In this document: piece after piece, positions 21,375-27,578 of the stretch
Position numbering within the stretch: the stretch's first letter is position 1
How the letters are laid out: each line of letters opens with the position of its first letter
Origin: a virus
Direction: 5' to 3' (one strand)
IMG/VR virus record: IMGVR_UViG_3300025466_000083
Span: 1 to 41,689 of that record
DNA: 41,689 bases
Program-made: the position numbers and the translations under genes
The notes under the pieces: model-generated
What the model saw: the letters and a program-made list of their open reading frames with translations, nothing else
What the model was told of the DNA's origin: nothing
Databases searched by the model: none

Positions 21375-21400
21375 AAAAAAAAGCCCTCAATTAAGAGGGC
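21375..21400 (-). terminator. Rho-independent terminator of leftward island operon
   Basis: Leftward RNA GCCCTC-TTAATT-GAGGGC (6 perfect G/C-rich pairs) is followed by eight U. It lies 12 nt after the stop of the 50-aa gene. Confidence 0.9.
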
Positions 21401-21412
21401 AAAAGGGAAAAA

Positions 21413-21565
21413 TCAGAGAATTAATAGTCTTACTGAATTTATGGGGACTTTTATCGGTTTTTTAGGGTTTCTCAATTTGTAAATAAATACGAAGCCATTT
21501 TCGATATGGGCCACAGTATATAAAGCTTCGTCATTTCCAAGGGCCACAATTGACCCTCTAATCAC
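21413..21565 (-). CDS. 50-aa SH3-like small protein, GTG start
   Basis: Reads (GTG start) IRGSIVALGNDEALYTVAHI, then ENGFVFIYKLRNPKKPIKVP and INSVRLLIL. The pattern of short beta strands with Gly turns (RGSIVAL...YTVAHI...FVFIYKL...KVPINSVRLL) suggests a small SH3-like barrel. The GTG overlaps the upstream stop as GTGA, and a strong terminator follows at once, so it is a true last gene of the operon. Function unknown. Confidence 0.75.
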   Translation of the reverse strand: MIRGSIVALGNDEALYTVAHIENGFVFIYKLRNPKKPIKVPINSVRLLIL

Positions 21566-21786
21566 AATGGCCCCATTAGGTGTTTATCGGTTTCAATATA
21601 AGAAGCCGCGTGTATATAGGGTAAATGTAAATCAAAATCCATAAACCGTTCTTTCAAATCTTCAGTTGAAAATGTCGCAAAATAATCACATAGTAAAAAT
21701 TCGAGATTTTGCTTAAATTCAATTTCACTATTGACAATTTGAGCGATTAATTCGCTTCGTGATAATGTGTTTATATTAAATGTCAT
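21562..21786 (-). CDS. Small unknown protein of leftward island
   Basis: 74 aa, MTFNINTLSRSELIAQIVNS..., helical, with LCDYFATFSTEDLKERFMDF. GGGG ribosome binding site 6 nt before ATG, the style used by the island genes. It starts just after the DUF7227-like gene. No family recognised. Confidence 0.75.
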   Translation of the reverse strand: MTFNINTLSRSELIAQIVNSEIEFKQNLEFLLCDYFATFSTEDLKERFMDFDLHLPYIHAASYIETDKHLMGPL

Positions 21787-21787
21787 A

Positions 21788-22561
21788 TTAAACCCCTACT
21801 GATTGAATTGAAATAACCCGTTTTTTATGCCCTAGAGCATGGTCCGCAATAACGATATCTTTTGCATTTTTACTAGTACCAGCGCAAAGCATACAATTTT
21901 CACACGTTGTTTTTTTCCCGCTTTCGGCGCTGGCAGGACATGCAGCTTCGCCCACTTGCTTGTCAACGCCTACAGAGACCCTAAAAACCCGCATACCATA
22001 TAAATTAGCCCTGGCAGCTTCGTCAATGGTATCGGCGCTGGCCATTGCTAATGGTGCCCATGCACTATGGTCAAATTGTGCATTTTCCCATTGATGCGTA
22101 TAACCTACATGGTTCGCTGTAAATTGGGTTAACTCTTGCCATATTTTTACTGGTGCAGCTGCGCCGTCTCCATATGTGCCAATGCGAAGCTTTAAACCCG
22201 TCAAATAATGTGCGACCTCATTAGGTGAAGCTTTAACATATCGGCCGCGCTTATATGCGTTATAAACCATTAAAACCGATCGACCTACATTAACGTAACA
22301 TTGTGGAGCGCCCGTATAAGCCGCCAATGAAGGCCTATGTATACAATGCCCACAAATAGCAGCGTCCGCGCCCGTTTTAAGGGCTTCAACAGGGTTAATA
22401 TCCGATCGGATAATAAAGCTTTGCACCAATGCGCCCGTTTTTGTGTTTTTTGATGCAGCTTTAATCTTATTGATAATTACTACAATAGGTGAACCGTCTA
22501 ATAATGAGGGACCCTCATATACTATATAACCCAATGGTTTAAATTTACTATTCATTTTCAT
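21788..22561 (-). CDS. DUF7227-like cysteine-rich phage protein
   Basis: 257 aa. Conserved blocks: SFIIRSDINPVEALKTGADA then AICGHCIHRPS; CYVNVGRSVLMVYNAYKRGR; KLRIGTYGDGAAAPVKIW; VGYTHQWEN; and a final ACPASAESGKKTTCENCMLC then AGTSKNAKDIVI. The early CGHC pair and the late C...C-x-x-C-x-x-C set suggest a bound zinc or iron-sulphur cluster. This is a widespread phage family without established function; a replication or DNA-metabolism role is speculative. The start is supported by GGGG 6 nt before ATG. Confidence 0.8.
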   Translation of the reverse strand: MKMNSKFKPLGYIVYEGPSLLDGSPIVVIINKIKAASKNTKTGALVQSFIIRSDINPVEALKTGADAAICGHCIHRPSLAAYTGAPQCYVNVGRSVLMVYNAYKRGRYVKASPNEVAHYLTGLKLRIGTYGDGAAAPVKIWQELTQFTANHVGYTHQWENAQFDHSAWAPLAMASADTIDEAARANLYGMRVFRVSVGVDKQVGEAACPASAESGKKTTCENCMLCAGTSKNAKDIVIADHALGHKKRVISIQSVGV

Positions 22562-22562
22562 T

Positions 22563-22766
22563 TTATGCCCCTAATTTATGTAAACAAACCGAAATATCGC
22601 CAAGTAAAACATGGTCCATGTTTTTAGTGTTACCAGCTAAATAACGTTGAATAACATCAAAATATTCATCACGCAAAATCAATTTAATAGATAAACACTT
22701 TAATAGTGCTTTTTCGTCATATGTTTCATTCGCTGCAATAGCTGCAATAGTTTCAGATAATTTCAT
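22563..22766 (-). CDS. Small unknown helical protein of island
   Basis: 67 aa from the second ATG (AAAGGA 7 nt upstream): MKLSETIAAIAANETYDEKA..., with LLKCLSIKLILRDEYFDVIQ. All-helical appearance. The longer reading from 22817 swallows a better microprotein gene and is not used. Function unknown. Confidence 0.7.
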   Translation of the reverse strand: MKLSETIAAIAANETYDEKALLKCLSIKLILRDEYFDVIQRYLAGNTKNMDHVLLGDISVCLHKLGA

Positions 22767-22777
22767 TTTCATTTCCT

Positions 22778-22855
22778 TTAAACGTTGAAAGACAATAGAT
22801 AACCAATAAACACACACAATAACATTAAGACAATAAAATCAATTAGTTTTCTCAT
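22778..22855 (-). CDS. 25-aa membrane microprotein
   Basis: MRKLIDFIVLMLLCVFIGYL then LSFNV. Positively charged N-terminus, one full-length hydrophobic span and a perfect AAAGGA site 7 nt before ATG. It fits exactly between its neighbours (22 nt after the previous stop signal region). Single-span phage microproteins can act on the membrane or on membrane complexes; function unknown. Confidence 0.7.
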   Translation of the reverse strand: MRKLIDFIVLMLLCVFIGYLLSFNV

Positions 22856-22858
22856 TGT

Positions 22859-23038
22859 TTAATCCTTTATTACTCTAATATTGAATGGACTATCCGCCAG
22901 CTCAAAATGCGCAGCATAATTTGAATGATCTATATATCCTGCTTCAGCACAAAAAGCATTTAATACCTCATCAAAATCATTTGAATCATATTCAAAAATC
23001 GTTGAGACGCCATTGTCTTGCCATATTTCATATTTCAT
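22859..23038 (-). CDS. 59-aa acidic small protein, first gene of island operon
   Basis: MKYEIWQDNGVSTIFEYDSN..., then DFDEVLNAFCAEAGYIDHSN and FELADSPFNIRVIKD. Strong AAAGGGG site 6 nt before ATG. It opens the leftward island; its promoter must lie in the 23039-23620 noncoding stretch. The alternation of strands and helix suggests a compact alpha/beta domain. No family recognised. Confidence 0.75.
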   Translation of the reverse strand: MKYEIWQDNGVSTIFEYDSNDFDEVLNAFCAEAGYIDHSNYAAHFELADSPFNIRVIKD

Positions 23039-23201
23039 TTTGTTCCCCTTTAAATGCCTGGAGTCAATGTGCCCCAGTCCTACTAATATAACGATTGAAT
23101 AACCAAAAGACCATAGGTATAAACCCTAATAAATAGTAAATAAATGAAAATAAATAAATTAACTCTAATCTTGAATATGCACTAATCAAGATGTAAACAC
23201 G

Positions 23202-23210
23202 TTATCCACA
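23202..23210 (+). promoter_or_regulatory. Perfect DnaA box TTATCCACA
   Basis: Exact match to the strong DnaA-binding consensus, next to AT-rich DNA. A second exact copy in the same orientation is at 23721-23729, inside the GNAT gene. By chance less than one would be expected in this window. Confidence 0.5.
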
Positions 23211-23427
23211 GGATATAAAAACACCCATATAACCTAAGTAAAAGAATAGCAACTAATGGAGAGAGAGTAATAAGAGGTATGTAGCTCGAACGCCCAAACC
23301 CTCGAAAACAATAGATTCCCCCGTAACGTATAGGGAAACAGTAAGGAGAGAGACAGTAGAGACAAGCCCATTAGCGCGAACCATTCCATTACTTTACTAT
23401 TAAACTTTGAACACAATAACAATCGGA

Positions 23428-23520
23428 CCCCCCCATCAGCGCCTAAAATCTATCCCCCCCCAGGCGTTTTCAGAGGAGAGAGAGGGGGGGTACAGCTGGA
23501 TTCATGGGGAGGGAGGGGGG
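23428..23520. other. C/G homopolymer cluster (G4/hairpin-forming)
   Basis: C7 at 23428, C8 at 23454, G7 at 23484, then G4, G3 and G6 in GGGGAGGGAGGGGGG (23506-23520). C8 can pair with G7; the last purine block could form a G-quadruplex. CGCCT/AGGCG (23440, 23462) flank the C8 run. Confidence 0.7.
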
Positions 23521-23620
23521 CCCACTCACCCATTCCCAAAATTTCTACAAAAACTTTAAGTCTTACGTTTAATAAACCTTTTTACGTTGTATACTGATCT
23601 ACAGGAAATGGAGACTTAGC

Positions 23621-24127
23621 ATGGAATGGTCATTGGTTACACCTTATGAGGCTCTACGGGTTATTGATACGTTTGAGCCTATTTACAGGGATGAGAGTAC
23701 TTTGGGTTACGACAGGGACTTTATCCACAGGGTATTAACAGTTGCATCCACAGTACAGATGTTTGATAAATCTAAAGAACTGATCGCAAAGTGTACTGAG
23801 GGGGATCGGATATTGGGGGTATGTTGGTTTGATAGGGGAGGGTATGCGCCCTATTCAACCAAGGAAATATGTAACTCAAAGTTTCACCATGTTGATCTGA
23901 CGCTGCCGACAAGGACCAGATATAGAATAATTAACCAAATGATTGACCAACATTTGTTATGGGCTTATCATTGGAATATACCGATGGTTTGTTCTACTAG
24001 TGTTAGGGGAGACTATCAGGGGTTTATGAGGATTCATGAAAAGAGAGGGTTTACGGTTCATGGGTCTTTTGCGTACATGGATGTGAAGGAATGGTATGAA
24101 AACCAAAGACGCACAGATAGCAATTGA
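23621..24127 (+). CDS. GNAT-like acetyltransferase upstream of terminase
   Basis: 168 aa. MEWSLVTPYEALRVIDTFEP..., then GDRILGVCWFDRGGYAPYST and TRTRYRIINQMIDQHLLWAY (acetyl-CoA helix region), finishing with FMRIHEKRGFTVHGSFAYMD, the F-x-K-x-GF motif of GNAT enzymes. Such genes commonly precede the terminase genes in environmental phages. Substrate unknown. GGA lies upstream of ATG. The end overlaps the next gene by 32 bases. A DnaA-box sequence lies inside. Confidence 0.7.
   Translation: MEWSLVTPYEALRVIDTFEPIYRDESTLGYDRDFIHRVLTVASTVQMFDKSKELIAKCTEGDRILGVCWFDRGGYAPYSTKEICNSKFHHVDLTLPTRTRYRIINQMIDQHLLWAYHWNIPMVCSTSVRGDYQGFMRIHEKRGFTVHGSFAYMDVKEWYENQRRTDSN
23721..23729 (+). promoter_or_regulatory. 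Second perfect DnaA box TTATCCACA
   Basis: Exact consensus within the GNAT coding region, same orientation as the box at 23202 and 519 bp away. A near match (GCATCCACA) follows at 23744-23752. Confidence 0.4.
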
Positions 24128-24455
24128 ATTGGCAACTGGGAAGAGACTACCGAAACCTAAGTCGGTGGTTAACAATGTTACTGAGTATGGTGCGTTATTC
24201 AACCGATTGAATACAGAAAGAACAGCAAAAGGGCTACCACCTTTAAAGACGGCTATGGAGGTTTTGATTGATGCCATGCAGTCTGATGAGTTGGATATGA
24301 AAGATAAGGCTAGAATTGCTGATAAACTGGCTCCATTTGAGTCTTCTAGAGCGCCTATCATCTCGATAGAGCATGTTCAGAATATTCAGAAAGAGGATGA
24401 GATTGATGCCGATGAGGCATTAGAAAATTTCCTAGAATCTTTAAAGAAAGTCTAA
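24096..24455 (+). CDS. terS: Putative terminase small subunit
   Basis: 119 aa from ATG 24096 (AAGGA 5 nt upstream). [20 protein letters not shown], then [20 protein letters not shown] and PIISIEHV, follow the T-P-L-x-x-ML-x-x-M...R-x-x-A-x-x-x-APY...P pattern of small terminase-like proteins. An acidic C-terminal helix follows. Small subunits recognise DNA for packaging. Five small genes separate it from the large subunit, which is unusual. Confidence 0.6.
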   Translation: MKTKDAQIAIELATGKRLPKPKSVVNNVTEYGALFNRLNTERTAKGLPPLKTAMEVLIDAMQSDELDMKDKARIADKLAPFESSRAPIISIEHVQNIQKEDEIDADEALENFLESLKKV

Positions 24456-24456
24456 A

Positions 24457-24612
24457 ATGCCATTAATGAAATCTGGTAGTAAGAAAGCCTTCAGTAAGAA
24501 TATTGCTACTGAACGTGAAGCTGGTAAACCTGAGAAACAGGCAGTTGCTATTGCCTACGCCATGAAACGTGATTCTGATGACAAACGCAAATCCAAAAAG
24601 GTGAAAAAATGA
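24457..24612 (+). CDS. 51-aa DUF6496-like basic phage protein
   Basis: [20 protein letters not shown], then [20 protein letters not shown] and a Lys-rich end. This GSSKKAxSxNIxxExxAGKPxxQAVAIA pattern is a small, very common phage family of unknown function. One base after the terS stop; overlaps the next start (ATGA). Confidence 0.75.
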   Translation: MPLMKSGSKKAFSKNIATEREAGKPEKQAVAIAYAMKRDSDDKRKSKKVKK

Positions 24613-24920
24613 GTGGATATACTTCTGGTAATAAGGCTCCTACATTGATGGCTCAAGCTCCTAATCGCAAGGGCAATATCGGTAAGATGGAGGCTTCTCA
24701 CTATTGCGGTGTGACTGGAGTCACGAATCCCAAAGGCGGTCTTAATCAGCCTTCTGGTAACCAAGGTGCTCCTAAGTTTGCTCGTGCTACTGATGACACC
24801 AAATCAGGTGCTACTGGTGGCCGTAAACAAGCTGTGTTGTTGGCTAAGCCAACACCTTATGATGGCAAGATTCATAATGACGGGTATTTGAACTCCGATC
24901 GCACCAACTATCTAAAGTGA
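24609..24920 (+). CDS. Gly/Asn/Lys-rich unknown protein
   Basis: 103 aa, [20 protein letters not shown]..., with [20 protein letters not shown]. Low hydrophobicity and many Gly, Asn and Lys suggest disorder. Found in the terminase block, coupled by ATGA. Shares the MSGY opening with the next protein. Not assigned to a family. Confidence 0.65.
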   Translation: MSGYTSGNKAPTLMAQAPNRKGNIGKMEASHYCGVTGVTNPKGGLNQPSGNQGAPKFARATDDTKSGATGGRKQAVLLAKPTPYDGKIHNDGYLNSDRTNYLK

Positions 24921-24927
24921 GGTTAAT

Positions 24928-25155
24928 ATGTCTGGTTATGGAAAAGTGATTAATGGTGGTAAGCAGATGGCCAAAGGGCTTACCAAAGGAATCAATGACA
25001 AGTTGGAAACCTTTTCGGAATCCAATGGTAGAGCAAAAGTAATTGCTACTGCCGTAAAAGATGCTTATGCAGTAAAAACCCTATCGACCCAACATACCAA
25101 CAATGTGAAGTCTAAAGGTAAATTTGAAAAACCCAGCGTTCCCAAAAACGTTTAA
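24928..25155 (+). CDS. Small basic unknown protein
   Basis: 75 aa, MSGYGKVINGGKQMAKGLTK..., basic throughout (pattern K-x-x-x-x-K). GAGG lies 5 nt before ATG. Starts with the same MSGY as its neighbour, possibly an ancient duplication. No known family; DNA or virion binding is possible from charge only. Confidence 0.65.
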   Translation: MSGYGKVINGGKQMAKGLTKGINDKLETFSESNGRAKVIATAVKDAYAVKTLSTQHTNNVKSKGKFEKPSVPKNV

Positions 25156-25167
25156 CAAGGAATTGAA

Positions 25168-25809
25168 ATGGCTACTTATGATGTTGAAGCCTTAAAGGCT
25201 GACTTACCCACGGCTAAAGACTTAGCACAATTCGTCTACGACAAAACCCAGGTTGCACTTGACCTCGTTGGCAAACCCAAAGAAGAACAGTACCTGGTTG
25301 CTAAGAACGCGCTAGAGGGTAAAAAAATTCCTTCTGAATATCAGACGGATGAGAACCCCTACATTGATCGCAAGGAACTTATTCCTGTTGACGATATCAA
25401 ACCATTGCCCGAAAGAAGCCCTGACTTACCACCAGTAACGTCTAGGGTTCATTTCTTCGGCGCTACCAACATGCCCCACCCTCTAGACCCACAATCTGAC
25501 CGCAAGGTTATGATGAACTTCTGGAAGTACGATAACGGCATGATTACTTATGAGATTTCTGGGCCTGTAGAACAAGTTGCTGTTGGCTCACGAATCAATA
25601 AGTTTGGCCAGACCCAACCTGAAAAGTATTCTTGGATCGACCCCCGTACCGAAGAGATTCTCCTTCGTAGACAAGATGGCTCGTTTACAGAAAAAGGTCG
25701 GGGTATCTATTCTTTCTGCATTGGTGAAAAGGGTGCAGGCATCTGGTCATTGATCGACAAAGATATCATTTCATTTACTGAAAAGAATATTGCTAACCCT
25801 TGGGCTTAA
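25168..25809 (+). CDS. Unknown 213-aa protein in terminase block
   Basis: Opens MATYDVEALKADLPTAKDLA, contains ERSPDLPPVTSRVHFFGATN and YSWIDPRTEEILLRRQDGSF. Mixed alpha/beta with no catalytic motif or membrane segment recognised. AAGGA 7 nt upstream. Regular spacing and codon usage like the terminase genes suggest a late virion or packaging role. I do not recognise it. Confidence 0.7.
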   Translation: MATYDVEALKADLPTAKDLAQFVYDKTQVALDLVGKPKEEQYLVAKNALEGKKIPSEYQTDENPYIDRKELIPVDDIKPLPERSPDLPPVTSRVHFFGATNMPHPLDPQSDRKVMMNFWKYDNGMITYEISGPVEQVAVGSRINKFGQTQPEKYSWIDPRTEEILLRRQDGSFTEKGRGIYSFCIGEKGAGIWSLIDKDIISFTEKNIANPWA

Positions 25810-25998
25810 ATGGAAAACTATTCCGAAGTCTTTAGAGACAAGCTTCACGCTCAAACGGAAGTTTGCGCTCGAAAGAGTCTGGAAATTCTAGAAAAGAATC
25901 TCAGAGGCAACCAAACGTTAACCCCTGAAGAAATCTTCTATCTGGCCAGCGCTGCTGAAATACTTTTAGATTTGTGCGACAAGTATGGCAAAAAGTGA
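25810..25998 (+). CDS. Small helical protein before terminase
   Basis: 62 aa, MENYSEVFRDKLHAQTEVCA..., all helical with LTPEEIFYLASAAEILLDLC. Starts directly after the preceding stop and overlaps the terL start by 14 bases, so expression is coupled to packaging genes. Unknown function; a second packaging-assist subunit is a possibility. Confidence 0.65.
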   Translation: MENYSEVFRDKLHAQTEVCARKSLEILEKNLRGNQTLTPEEIFYLASAAEILLDLCDKYGKK

Positions 25999-27577
25999 AG
26001 CTAGTGACTATGTACTTCCGCTCTACCGCCAAAGGGCACTCAAGTACCTGGTAAAGCTGTCGGGTGGTAAAAAAGCAACAAAGTTAATGAGCAAGGAACA
26101 ACTGGCAAGCATGAGCGTTGCTAGGGACAAGATTGCTTATAACATGATGTTTGACCAGCTGAAATGGTTCAAGCCATTCGACTACCAAAAGCGGTTTTTT
26201 GAGACAGGCACCCAGTTCTCCAGAAGAGGAATGATTGCCGCCAATCGATCTGGTAAGACAATTGCTAGTACGTTTGAAACCGCTTACCATTTAACTGGCC
26301 AGTATCCCAAATGGTGGAAAGGCAAAGTATTTGATGAGCCAATCATTGCAATGTGTTCTGGTGAATCTTGGGAGCAAGTTGCTAAAACGCTACAGTCAAA
26401 GTTATTGGGTTGCGATGATATTAAACAATCTTACAAGCTGGGTTCGGGGTCTATTCCTAAAGCCACGATTGATCCAAAATCGATTCGTTCCGATGGTGCC
26501 AATGTTCTTGCGATGGAAGTCTGGCATAAGTCGGGCGGTAAGTCTAAGCTTTACTTTTCTAACTACACTCAAGAAACCAGGCATTTGCAGGGTTATGAGC
26601 TTGATTTGGTTGTCCTTGATGAGCAGCCTCCTGATGAAACATTCTCTGAACTTGTCGTTCGTACTGCTTCCAGAAATGGACAGGTCATATGTTCGTTTAC
26701 TCCTCTCAAAGGTCTGACGGGTCTGGTGCGTAAGTTCTGGGATCAAGTCGAGGGCTACTGCCATGTCAGGGTGACTTGGGACGATGTCCCGTATGTCAAT
26801 GAATGGGATGAGCCGTTCTTTAGCAAAGAAGAACGTGAGCAGTTGTCTAGGGACTTTATGCCTTGGGAGCGGGATTGCCGTATGAAAGGCATTCCCTTGG
26901 TAGGTCAGGGCGTGGTGTTCCCTATCCTTGATTGGCCAACCTACAAGAGTACGGATATTGATCTTAGGGACAATGAAAAGCTCGAGCGGTTAATTAGTTT
27001 TGATTTGGGAATTAAAAATGACCCAACTGTAATCAGCTTCTTTTTCCGTGATCCAGTCGAGGAAATCATTTATCTTCAGAGGCAAGTTAAGATTCCTTCT
27101 GGCGAAACTCCTGACGAATATGTGCATTATTTGCTGGATCGGGAATCTAAAGGAGTGCCTATTGCTTTGCCCCATGACGCTGCAACCGCAGGTCGGTACA
27201 CGTTAAGTGAGCAAAGTGTCAGGGAAGTCTTTGAAGATAATTATGGCTTAAACTGCATATCTGGGGCTATTTTGAACCCCGCGAATGATCAAGGTAAAGT
27301 AACTAACCACAAATCATATGGAATCAATATAATGCGAATGGGGTTTGAGCGTAAAACCTTTATGATTAATGAAAATTGTAAAGCGTTTCTTGATGAATGC
27401 AGAAACTACGCTATTGATTCCCAAGGTCGGTTTAGTGATCCTGATGACCATATTGACTCAGCAAGGATTGGCGTTTTGGCGTTGATCCAAGGTCATGGTG
27501 AATCCGTTGTCAGCAGAGCCAACAATTTCGAGATCAGGCGTTTTGCACCCGTAGAAGGCAAGGTCCAAAGGATATAA
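25985..27577 (+). CDS. terL: Terminase large subunit
   Basis: 530 aa. ATPase: Walker A AANRSGKT (about 85-92), Walker B LDLVVLDEQPPDE (about 206-218) with the catalytic E, and coupling motif VICSFTPLKG. Nuclease: ISFDLGIKNDP (about 337-347) supplies the first metal-binding Asp and DPDDHIDSARIG (about 483-494) the last. It packages DNA into the prohead through the portal encoded next. Start overlaps the small gene upstream. Full length for the family. Confidence 0.95.
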   Translation: MAKSEASDYVLPLYRQRALKYLVKLSGGKKATKLMSKEQLASMSVARDKIAYNMMFDQLKWFKPFDYQKRFFETGTQFSRRGMIAANRSGKTIASTFETAYHLTGQYPKWWKGKVFDEPIIAMCSGESWEQVAKTLQSKLLGCDDIKQSYKLGSGSIPKATIDPKSIRSDGANVLAMEVWHKSGGKSKLYFSNYTQETRHLQGYELDLVVLDEQPPDETFSELVVRTASRNGQVICSFTPLKGLTGLVRKFWDQVEGYCHVRVTWDDVPYVNEWDEPFFSKEEREQLSRDFMPWERDCRMKGIPLVGQGVVFPILDWPTYKSTDIDLRDNEKLERLISFDLGIKNDPTVISFFFRDPVEEIIYLQRQVKIPSGETPDEYVHYLLDRESKGVPIALPHDAATAGRYTLSEQSVREVFEDNYGLNCISGAILNPANDQGKVTNHKSYGINIMRMGFERKTFMINENCKAFLDECRNYAIDSQGRFSDPDDHIDSARIGVLALIQGHGESVVSRANNFEIRRFAPVEGKVQRI

Positions 27578-27578
27578 C

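Larger units (their letters stand above)
23039..23620. other. 582-nt noncoding region, ori/control candidate
   Basis: No convincing gene on either strand. It contains a perfect DnaA box, AT-rich DNA (23100-23200), a TTCCC/GGGAA hairpin (23316-23337), purine GAGAGAG tracts, an extreme C/G homopolymer cluster (23428-23520) and a TATACT -10-like box (23590-23595) before the late operon. It separates the leftward island from the rightward late genes, so promoters in both directions are expected. Confidence 0.5.

Noticed and set aside
23234-23422. Minus-strand 62-codon hydrophobic frame in the 23039-23620 region
   Set aside because: No ribosome binding site, unusual Leu/Ser/Tyr composition produced by GAGAGAG and similar tracts, and no coupling to neighbouring genes.
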